NCBI RefSeq assembly: GCF_014699135.1
Contig: NZ_JACOFT010000003.1
Location: forward strand, 124,001 to 188,000
From: Cognatundibacterium aquatile
GTDB lineage: Bacteria; Pseudomonadota; Gammaproteobacteria; Burkholderiales; Burkholderiaceae_D
Length of the DNA stretch: 64,000 nt
Direction: 5' to 3'
Below the pieces are notes generated by a model. That model did no database searches and was not told where the DNA came from. It saw only the letters and a program-made list of their open reading frames with translations. The translations under genes were made by a program, and so were the position numbers. Shown piece by piece: positions 57,044 to 64,000 of the stretch; position 1 is the first letter of the stretch, and every line of letters starts with the position of its first letter.

Positions 57044-57119
57044 GGGGGGGAGTATATTTTAATGCCCTTGTATCTATTGGGGGATAGACATGAAAATTTA
57101 TCATACTCCCCGGGAGTAT
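57044..57119 (+). repeat. Intergenic palindrome-ended repeat, copy D
   Basis: Left arm GGGGGGGAGTAT (57044-57055), internal TAATGCCCTTGTA shared with copy C, an A/T-rich core with AAAATTTATC, and the perfect right-end palindrome ATACTCCCCGGGAGTAT (57103-57119), identical to that in copy B. It spans 69 bases from the left AGTAT to the right end. It lies in the 224-base gap between the SDR gene and oxyR, about 80 bases from the oxyR start. Confidence 0.72.
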
Positions 57120-57185
57120 GATCTTCATCCAGTGTCACGAAGGTGCTCTGGATGAAGACGGATTTCTGATTTACCGGTGCCGCAT

Positions 57186-58100
57186 TTATTTTTTCTGCGC
57201 GTGACTCATCGCTTTGGTCAGTTCCAGATGTCCTTGTGCTGCACCACTTTCAGGAACGATTTCACCGTCGCGCTGGCGAACCTCGTTGAGCCGTGCTGCC
57301 AGTTGTTCTGGCGCATCGCCTTCACGTCCTACCCAGATGCCTTGCGTCATCGTGATATTCGCGGCTTCAAAACTACCTGCACCGGCACACAGTATGGTTC
57401 TGGATGGTGCGCTTTCCGCGGCGAGTACCAACATTGCCGGTACGACGTCGGCCGGTTTTAATGCATCTAAAAACTCTGGCGGGAACAGGCTTTCGGTCAT
57501 ACGGGTGGCGGCTGTCGGTGCCAGGCTGTTGACATGAATATTGTATTTTGCGCCTTCCAGTGCCAGCGTTTGCATCAGGCCGACCAATGCCATTTTGGCC
57601 GCGCCGTAATTGGACTGACCGAAATTGCCATATAAACCGGAAGATGAGGTCGTCATAACGATGCGACCGTATTTTTGTTCGGTCATAAGTGGCCACACCG
57701 CTTTACAGCAATGAACTGCGCCCATCAGATGCACATCCATCACGAGCCGGAAGTCATCCAACTCCATTTTCGCAAAACTTTTATCCCGCAAAATTCCTGC
57801 GTTATTGACCAGAATATCAATGCGACCCCATTGTTTGAGCGTGTCTTCGACCATCGCCTGCACGGCGGCAAAATCTGTGACGGAGGCACCATTCGCAATG
57901 GCTTCGCCGCCCGCTGCGCGGATTTCCTCGACGACTGCTAACGCGGCGGCCGAAGAGCCACCGGAGCCATCACGTGCGCCACCCAGATCGTTAACGACCA
58001 CTTTGGCGCCACGAGCAGCCAATGCCAGCGCGTGTTCGCGCCCCAAACCCCCACCTGCACCAGTTACGATGGCGACACGGCCTTTGAAATCTATTGTCAT
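57186..58100 (-). CDS. SDR family oxidoreductase (3-hydroxyacyl-CoA dehydrogenase-like)
   Basis: A classical short-chain dehydrogenase of 304 residues. The NAD(P)-binding loop is VTGAGGGLGREHALALA, then NNAGILRDKSF, the catalytic Ser in TTSSSGLYG, and Tyr/Lys in NYGAAKMAL. The pattern VVVNDLGGARDGSGGSS after the second strand is characteristic of the dehydrogenase domain of peroxisomal multifunctional enzyme-type proteins, which act on hydroxyacyl-CoA. A C-terminal tail of about 50 residues exceeds the SDR core. The substrate is not known. It may be cotranscribed with neither oxyR nor the GNAT gene. Confidence 0.85.
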   Translation of the reverse strand: MTIDFKGRVAIVTGAGGGLGREHALALAARGAKVVVNDLGGARDGSGGSSAAALAVVEEIRAAGGEAIANGASVTDFAAVQAMVEDTLKQWGRIDILVNNAGILRDKSFAKMELDDFRLVMDVHLMGAVHCCKAVWPLMTEQKYGRIVMTTSSSGLYGNFGQSNYGAAKMALVGLMQTLALEGAKYNIHVNSLAPTAATRMTESLFPPEFLDALKPADVVPAMLVLAAESAPSRTILCAGAGSFEAANITMTQGIWVGREGDAPEQLAARLNEVRQRDGEIVPESGAAQGHLELTKAMSHAQKK

Positions 58101-58214
58101 TTTTTCTCCTGTTGTAATTTGAAGTCGTTGGCAGACTCAGCCCTGACATGTCGAGTGTATGCTATTTCTTTCGACATGTAGCAGCAGGCCGTTCCGTTTT
58201 TTAGAGCTTGGCGA

Positions 58215-58709
58215 CTAAACAGGTTTTGTGCCAATTTTCTTTTGCATGATGATCGCCCCACCAAATTCCGGGTTCAGTTCATACGGTGCGAAACCTTCTG
58301 TGCGATAGAGATTTTGTGCGCGTGTATTCCCCTCCAGTACTTCCAGAGTCATTTTGCAATAACCCAGTTGTTCGGACAGAGAAGTCAGGTGCTGCATCAT
58401 TTTATTGCCTATGCCCTGACCACGAAAATCGGGGTGCACTGCAAAGTCGTGGATGTTCAGCAGAGACTTGCAGGCAAAGGTGGAGAAACCTTCTATACAA
58501 ATTGCAAAACCCGCAGCTTGATCATTCACATAAGCGAGAATGGCGCGCACGGTATTGCGTTTTTTGAGTTCGCCAATAAGATTGGCCTGTGCATAATCAG
58601 ACAGGGTTTCACCGCCGCCCATAGGGTCTAGCGCATACATATTGAGCATGTCGACCAAGTCTTTTGCATGTTGTGGCTTATTGAAGTCGACATTAACGAT
58701 ATTCAGCAT
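58215..58709 (-). CDS. GNAT family N-acetyltransferase
   Basis: A 164-residue acetyltransferase. The acetyl-CoA loop is HPDFRGQGIGNKMMQHLTSL, followed by MTLEVLEGNTRAQNLYRTEGF, the usual fourth-motif region. The N-terminus (MLNIVNVDFNKPQHAKDLVD) and the ALDPMGGGETLS stretch suggest a GNAT subgroup of small-molecule or protein N-acetyltransferases. The substrate is unknown. It starts four bases after recG on the same strand and is probably cotranscribed with it. Confidence 0.88.
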   Translation of the reverse strand: MLNIVNVDFNKPQHAKDLVDMLNMYALDPMGGGETLSDYAQANLIGELKKRNTVRAILAYVNDQAAGFAICIEGFSTFACKSLLNIHDFAVHPDFRGQGIGNKMMQHLTSLSEQLGYCKMTLEVLEGNTRAQNLYRTEGFAPYELNPEFGGAIIMQKKIGTKPV

Positions 58710-58713
58710 AGAT

Positions 58714-60837
58714 TTACACTCTCAAAAATTCTTCTTTGTTGCCCAGCCAGCGCTCTAAGTGCGCGGCGACGGTGAGCGGGTCATTTTTTAATAAATCAGC
58801 CGCCAGATTTCTGGCTTTTTCGACCAGCCATTGATCTGTCTCCAGATTGGCAAAGCGTAGCATGGCTTCGCCGGACTGACGTGCTCCGAGAAATTCGCCG
58901 GGGCCGCGTAACTCTAAATCTTTACGGGCGATCTCAAAGCCGTCATTGCTTTCGCGCATGGTCGCCAGCCTTTGTTTGGCGGTGCCCCCCAACGGCCCCT
59001 GATACAGCAACAGGCAAACACTGGCGGCCGCACCGCGACCAACGCGACCACGCAGTTGGTGGAGTTGTGAGAGTCCAAAACGTTCTGCATGTTCGATCAC
59101 CATCAGGCTCGCATTCGGCACATCGACCCCGACTTCAATCACCGTCGTGGCAACCAGCACCTGAGTACGGTTGTGAATAAAGTCGTCCATGACAGCCTGT
59201 TTTTCCGCAGGCTTGAGTCGTCCGTGTACCAGTCCGACTTGTATGCCGGGTAAAGCCGCTGCCAGCATGGCATGGGTGTCGGTCGCGGTTTGCAGTTGCA
59301 GTGTTTCGGATTCTTCTATCAGCGGGCAAACCCAGTACACTTGCTTGCCTTCCTGTGCTGCCGCATGTACCCGCGAGATCACTTCATCGCGCCGGTTCTG
59401 ATCAATCACGCGAGTAACGACAGGCGTGCGTCCCGGTGGCAATTCATCGATCACCGACACTTCCAGATCGGCGAAGTAGGTCATCGCCAGTGTGCGCGGG
59501 ATCGGTGTTGCCGACATCATCAATTGATGCGGGACTTTTCCAGCCTCGGCTTTATTCGCCAGATTCAGGCGTTGGCTGACGCCGAAACGATGTTGTTCAT
59601 CGACGATGACTAAGCCCAGTTTTTTGAACAGTACGTTATCTTGTATCAGTGCGTGAGTTCCTATCACCAGCTGCGCTTCGCCGGAGGCAATCAACAGATT
59701 GGCCGCTTCTTTTTCTTTTTTCCTGAGGCTGCCGGTCAGCCATGCCGTTTTCACGCCCAGCGGTTCCAGCCAGGCAGCGATTTTTCTGAAATGCTGTTCT
59801 GCCAAAATTTCTGTCGGCGCCATTAAGGCCGCCTGAAAGCCATTGTCTATGGCTTGTGTTGCAGCCAGGGCAGCGACGATGGTTTTACCGCTGCCGACGT
59901 CGCCTTGTAACAGACGTTGCATGGGGAAGGTTTCGCGTAAATCGGCGCGGATTTCTGCCAGCACCTTTTCTTGCGCGCCTGTCAGTGAAAAAGGCAGATT
60001 CAATAAAAACGCGTTACTGAGTTCGCCGGTGACAGGCAGCGCGTTTGCGCCTTTGCTACGGCGTGTGATCTGCGCCCGTTTTAACGAGAGTTGTTGTGCC
60101 AGCAGCTCATCGAATTTCATGCGCTCCCACGCCGGATGTTCGTGCTCCATCAGGCTGTACTGATCGACATCGGGCGGTGGATTGTGCAAAGTGCGTACGC
60201 TGGCCTCGAATCCTTGTAAACCTAAGGCCGCTAAACGTGCCGGCGACAAGGTATCGCGCCAGTTGACCCTGGTCATGGCGTTCGCAATGGCCTTGCGTAG
60301 CAGCGCTTGTGGCACGCCTTCGCCGGAATGGTAAACCGGGGTCAGCGCGGTTGGTAATGGCGCGCCTTCGTTGACGATTTTGTAGCCGGGGTGCACCATT
60401 TCCGCCCCCAAAAAACCATGCCGCAATTCGCCACGGGCCCTGACGCGCACGCCCATCGCTAATTGTTTAAGCTGGCTGCCGTAAAAATTCAGAAAGCGTA
60501 AAACGACTTGCCCGCTATCGTCGCTGATGGTGACAACAAGTTGGCGGCGCGGGCGATATTGCACATCCGATGCGGTCACGACGCCTTCCACCTGTACGGT
60601 GCTGCCACCGCGTAAGGCCGCATCATGCATGGGAATAATGGCCGTTTCATCCTCATAACGCATGGGCAGATGCAGGACGAAATCCATGTCTTTGCGCAAG
60701 CCCAGTCGCGCGAGTTTTTCGCTGGTTTTGCTGGCGCTACCTGCCGCTTTGGACGACGTTTTTTTTCCTGACTGGCGGGCTGCTTTGATCGGTGACGCGT
60801 GCGTCTCTGTGCTTGCGCTTGGGTCTTCAGCTGCCAT
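58714..60837 (-). CDS. recG: ATP-dependent DNA helicase RecG
   Basis: Helicase that regresses stalled forks and processes branched DNA. The 707-residue product has a Lys/Ser-rich N-terminal tail (about residues 1-45), a wedge OB-fold domain, and helicase motifs: GDVGSGKTIVAALAATQ (I), VIVDEQHRFGVSQR (II), MMSATPIPRTLAM (III), IEVGVDVPNASLMVIE (V), and QLHQLRGRVGRG (VI). It is slightly longer than E. coli RecG (693). It is divergent from queA; the 122-base spacer contains a LexA-like box and a short perfect inverted repeat. Confidence 0.96.
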   Translation of the reverse strand: MAAEDPSASTETHASPIKAARQSGKKTSSKAAGSASKTSEKLARLGLRKDMDFVLHLPMRYEDETAIIPMHDAALRGGSTVQVEGVVTASDVQYRPRRQLVVTISDDSGQVVLRFLNFYGSQLKQLAMGVRVRARGELRHGFLGAEMVHPGYKIVNEGAPLPTALTPVYHSGEGVPQALLRKAIANAMTRVNWRDTLSPARLAALGLQGFEASVRTLHNPPPDVDQYSLMEHEHPAWERMKFDELLAQQLSLKRAQITRRSKGANALPVTGELSNAFLLNLPFSLTGAQEKVLAEIRADLRETFPMQRLLQGDVGSGKTIVAALAATQAIDNGFQAALMAPTEILAEQHFRKIAAWLEPLGVKTAWLTGSLRKKEKEAANLLIASGEAQLVIGTHALIQDNVLFKKLGLVIVDEQHRFGVSQRLNLANKAEAGKVPHQLMMSATPIPRTLAMTYFADLEVSVIDELPPGRTPVVTRVIDQNRRDEVISRVHAAAQEGKQVYWVCPLIEESETLQLQTATDTHAMLAAALPGIQVGLVHGRLKPAEKQAVMDDFIHNRTQVLVATTVIEVGVDVPNASLMVIEHAERFGLSQLHQLRGRVGRGAAASVCLLLYQGPLGGTAKQRLATMRESNDGFEIARKDLELRGPGEFLGARQSGEAMLRFANLETDQWLVEKARNLAADLLKNDPLTVAAHLERWLGNKEEFLRV

Positions 60838-60875
60838 GGGTGTAAAATGGTGGGTTTTGCTGTTGGCTCGGTTGT

Positions 60876-60890
60876 ACAGGAAAATCCTGT
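60876..60890. promoter_or_regulatory. Perfect inverted repeat between recG and queA
   Basis: ACAGGA-AAA-TCCTGT is a six-base perfect inverted repeat with a three-base spacer, located 39 bases from the recG start and ending at the -35 of the queA promoter candidate. It could be an operator or a weak hairpin. Confidence 0.35.
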
Positions 60891-60919
60891 TGCAGCTTAT
60901 TTTACTGAGTTTTTATACA
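60890..60919 (+). promoter_or_regulatory. Candidate queA promoter
   Basis: TTGCAG (60890-60895) and TATACA (60914-60919) are separated by 18 bases, 41 bases before the queA ATG. Its -10 is inside the LexA-like box. Confidence 0.5.
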
Positions 60920-60922
60920 GTA
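60903..60922. promoter_or_regulatory. LexA-like (SOS) box between recG and queA
   Basis: TACTGAGTTTTTATACAGTA matches the E. coli LexA consensus (TACTGTATATATATACAGTA) at 16 of 20 positions and has the critical CTG-N10-CAG spacing. It overlaps the candidate -10 of queA and lies 66-85 bases upstream of the recG start. The match is by eye. Confidence 0.45.
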
Positions 60923-60959
60923 TGCAGCATTTTGTTCTATCTCTTTTTGTTTCCCACGC

Positions 60960-62003
60960 ATGAAATATTCTCTGAGTGATTTTGATTTTGATCTGCCCGA
61001 TGCATTAATCGCGCAAATGCCGCTGCCGGACAGAACCGCTTCGCGCTTATTGCATGTCGATGGTGAACAACTGGTGGACCGCCATTTTTCTGATGTGATC
61101 GACCAGCTGGCCGCCGGTGATTTGCTGGTGTTCAATGATACCCGTGTGCTCAAAGCGCGTTTTTTCGGTGTCAAGGAAACCGGCGGCAAAGTGCAATTGC
61201 TGGTTGAGCGAGTGCTATCGAATACGGATGACAACCGCAGCGTGCTGGTGCAGATGCGTGCCTCAAAATCACCGCTGCCGGGAAGTAAAATCCGGCTGGC
61301 AGATGCGTTCGATGTGGTGGTGGGTGAACGGCAGGGCGAATTTTTCACTTTGTTTTTTCCAAGCGATATTTTTACTTTGCTCGAAACCTATGGTCGCCTG
61401 CCTTTGCCGCCGTATATCGAACACGATGCCGATGACTTTGATGAACAGCGCTATCAAACGGTCTATAACCGTGTTCCCGGTGCAGTCGCTGCGCCGACGG
61501 CGGGGCTGCATTTTGATCAGGCATTATTGCAACACTGCCAGGAAAAAGGCGTTGGTTTGGCGTATGTGACTCTGCATGTTGGCGCGGGGACATTTCAGCC
61601 GGTGCGGGTTGAAGATCTGAACGAGCATGTGATGCACAGTGAGTGGTACACCGTACCGCAAGAAACGGTAGCTGCGGTACGTAAGACAAAAGCGGCGGGG
61701 GGCAAAGTCATCGCAGTCGGCACCACCAGTATGCGCGCGCTGGAATCTGCATCGCAAAGTGGTCAGCTCGAAGCTGGCAGTGACGATACGCAATTATTCA
61801 TTACGCCGGGTTATGTATTTAAAACCGTTGACCGTTTAATCACGAATTTCCATTTGCCAAAATCGACGCTGATGATGCTGGTATCGGCGTTTGCCGGTTA
61901 CGATAAAATCAAATCAGCTTATGCGCATGCGATTGCACAGCGCTATCGATTTTTTAGCTATGGCGATGCGATGTTGCTGACCAATACATCCGGGAAAGCC
62001 TGA
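60960..62003 (+). CDS. queA: S-adenosylmethionine:tRNA ribosyltransferase-isomerase
   Basis: Adds the epoxycyclopentanediol group in queuosine synthesis. The 347-residue product starts [20 protein letters not shown] and contains [54 protein letters not shown] and [16 protein letters not shown], all QueA landmarks. The last 70 residues end with [20 protein letters not shown]. It is divergent from recG and 72 bases ahead of tgt, the next enzyme of the queuosine pathway, consistent with a queA-tgt-yajC-secD gene order. Confidence 0.97.
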   Translation: MKYSLSDFDFDLPDALIAQMPLPDRTASRLLHVDGEQLVDRHFSDVIDQLAAGDLLVFNDTRVLKARFFGVKETGGKVQLLVERVLSNTDDNRSVLVQMRASKSPLPGSKIRLADAFDVVVGERQGEFFTLFFPSDIFTLLETYGRLPLPPYIEHDADDFDEQRYQTVYNRVPGAVAAPTAGLHFDQALLQHCQEKGVGLAYVTLHVGAGTFQPVRVEDLNEHVMHSEWYTVPQETVAAVRKTKAAGGKVIAVGTTSMRALESASQSGQLEAGSDDTQLFITPGYVFKTVDRLITNFHLPKSTLMMLVSAFAGYDKIKSAYAHAIAQRYRFFSYGDAMLLTNTSGKA

Positions 62004-62030
62004 TTCAGGCAGGACACATAAAAGACATAG

Positions 62031-63206
<1,176 letters not shown>

Positions 63207-63209
<3 letters not shown>

Positions 63210-63242
63210 TCTGCATCTTAGTCTGCATCTTAGTCTGCATCT
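63207..63242 (+). repeat. Three perfect tandem copies of TAGTCTGCATCT
   Basis: Three exact copies (63207-63218, 63219-63230, 63231-63242) begin with the tgt stop codon TAG. The preceding coding bases GCATC (63202-63206) match the end of the unit, so the duplication may have started at the end of tgt. The remaining gap up to yajC shows nothing else clear. Confidence 0.9.
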
Positions 63243-63382
63243 GGCTTTTTTCGCCAGTTCTGAGCGAGAGCAGTGCTAGAATGTGGCGCTTTACTGCTTG
63301 AAAAGTAGTTTATCGTCACTATTTATCATTATCTTGCTCAACACTGGCTGGATAATATTTATACAATTAACGGAGTCTGAAC

Positions 63383-63706
63383 GTGTTTATTTCTAACGCT
63401 TATGCGCAATCTGCGGGTGCTGGTGCTGATGGTGGCCTGATGAGTTTCCTGCCTCTGGTATTAATGTTTGTGGTCTTATATTTCCTCATGATACGACCAC
63501 AAATGAAGCGCCAGAAAGAGCAAAAAAACATGATGGAAGCGCTGGCGAAGAATGATGAAGTAGTGACTTCCGGCGGCATACTTGGCAAAGTGACCAAGGT
63601 CAATGAGAGCTATGTGACGATAGAAGTCGCCGAAGGCACAGAGATCGTTGTGCAAAAAGTAGCTGTCACTATGTTGTTGCCTAAAGGCACCATCAAAGCG
63701 ATTTAA
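63383..63706 (+). CDS. yajC: Preprotein translocase subunit YajC
   Basis: A small subunit of the SecDF-YajC complex, 107 residues. One transmembrane helix (FLPLVLMFVVLYFLMIRPQMKR) precedes a cytoplasmic domain with NDEVVTSGGILGKVTKVNES and VTMLLPKGTIKAI. The start is GTG at 63383 with a CGGAG site eight bases upstream. It lies between tgt and secD, as usual. A weak stem-loop precedes secD. Confidence 0.95.
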   Translation: MFISNAYAQSAGAGADGGLMSFLPLVLMFVVLYFLMIRPQMKRQKEQKNMMEALAKNDEVVTSGGILGKVTKVNESYVTIEVAEGTEIVVQKVAVTMLLPKGTIKAI

Positions 63707-63720
63707 TCAGTAAATACCGG

Positions 63721-63760
63721 CAACGCAGTCCGATCCATATCCGGGCTGCGTTGTGCTTTT
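63721..63760 (+). terminator. Weak hairpin between yajC and secD
   Basis: CAACGCAG (63721-63728) can pair with CTGCGTTG (63746-63753) around a 17-base loop, followed by TGCTTTTC. It may act as a partial terminator or attenuator rather than ending the secDF transcript. Confidence 0.4.
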
Positions 63761-63783
63761 CAGCTTCCATTTCTATTTTTATT

Positions 63784-64000
63784 ATGAATCGCTACCCACT
63801 CTGGAAGTATCTGTTGATTGTGATTGCGCTGGTATTCGGTGTGCTGTACACCGCGCCAAATTTTTTTGGTGAGTCTCCGGCGGTACAAATCAGCAGCGCG
63901 AAATCGACCGTCAAAATTGACGAAAGCATGAAGGCGCGTGTCGAAAAAGCCTTGCAGCAATCCGGCCTGAAAGATAACGGCGTTTTCTATGACTTTAATG
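63784..64000 (+). CDS. secD: Protein translocase subunit SecD (N-terminal part, cut by window end)
   Basis: The first 72 codons of an open frame that runs off the window. The N-terminus MNRYPLWKYLLIVIALVFG is a hydrophobic first helix, followed by LYTAPNFFGESPAVQISSAK, which is the typical SecD start. SecD uses proton motive force to aid late steps of protein export. Position directly behind yajC supports the assignment. A longer part of the gene would settle it. Confidence 0.9.
   Translation, partial: MNRYPLWKYLLIVIALVFGVLYTAPNFFGESPAVQISSAKSTVKIDESMKARVEKALQQSGLKDNGVFYDFN

Noticed and set aside
9785-57119. CRISPR array made of the repeated palindromes
   Set aside because: Copies are tens of kilobases apart with no regular spacers and no cas genes.

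Overview
The window is about 64 kb of gene-dense bacterial chromosome. Gene content and order point to a betaproteobacterium of the Burkholderiales, most likely Oxalobacteraceae (an inference from family resemblance and synteny, not from a search). The signs are a classical betaproteobacterial porin, the recG-oxyR-ubiA neighbourhood, nadK-recN-hemH beside hrcA, the glcDEF set, divergent pilTU and yggS-proC, and an argC, DUF6776-like, bactofilin, erpA run. I saw no rRNA, tRNA, CRISPR array, prophage or transposase gene.

Layout. 1-4 kb: the 3' part of a ChpA/PilL-type chemotaxis kinase. 4-5.7 kb: a photolyase on the minus strand. 5.7-10.6 kb: a co-directional run yqgE, ruvX (yqgF), pyrR, pyrB, a degenerate dihydroorotase (pyrC'), plsC. 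10.9-14.5 kb (minus): a lineage-type membrane protein behind a large DUF1631 protein. 14.7-19.3 kb (minus): nadK, recN, hemH, apaH. 19.4-21.6 kb (plus): a HAD phosphatase, hrcA and a single-domain response regulator. 21.6-22.7 kb: fur divergent from bamE. 22.7-30.8 kb (plus): dapB, exbB, exbD, leuS, lptE, holA, proA, hemJ. 30.9-36.5 kb: an rRNA methyltransferase, succinate-semialdehyde dehydrogenase, a Bcr/CflA exporter and a major porin. 36.6-38.9 kb: a DUF2782 protein, thrB and a BPSS1780-type membrane protein, facing an OsmC protein. 39.6-43.2 kb: rplM, rpsI, argC, a coiled-coil membrane protein, bactofilin, erpA. 43.4-48.2 kb: glcD, glcE, glcF, lrgA, lrgB. 48.3-51 kb (minus): pilT, pilU, gpx. 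51.1-52.6 kb: yggS, proC. 52.6-54.7 kb (minus): ubiA and a yqjD-yqjE-yqjK-like set. 55.1-60.8 kb: an HTH regulator, oxyR, an SDR dehydrogenase, a GNAT protein and recG. 61-64 kb (plus): queA, tgt, yajC and the start of secD.

Most of the window is core metabolism, but several points deserve attention. lrgAB sits at the end of the glycolate oxidase operon and may supply its transporter. Four dispersed copies of a roughly 70-base intergenic repeat share a GGGGAGTAT left arm and the palindrome ATACTCCCCGGGAGTAT at the right end. The dihydroorotase homologue next to pyrB has lost its metal-binding histidines. A LexA-like box lies between recG and queA. Short tandem repeats follow plsC, precede recN and carry the tgt stop codon.
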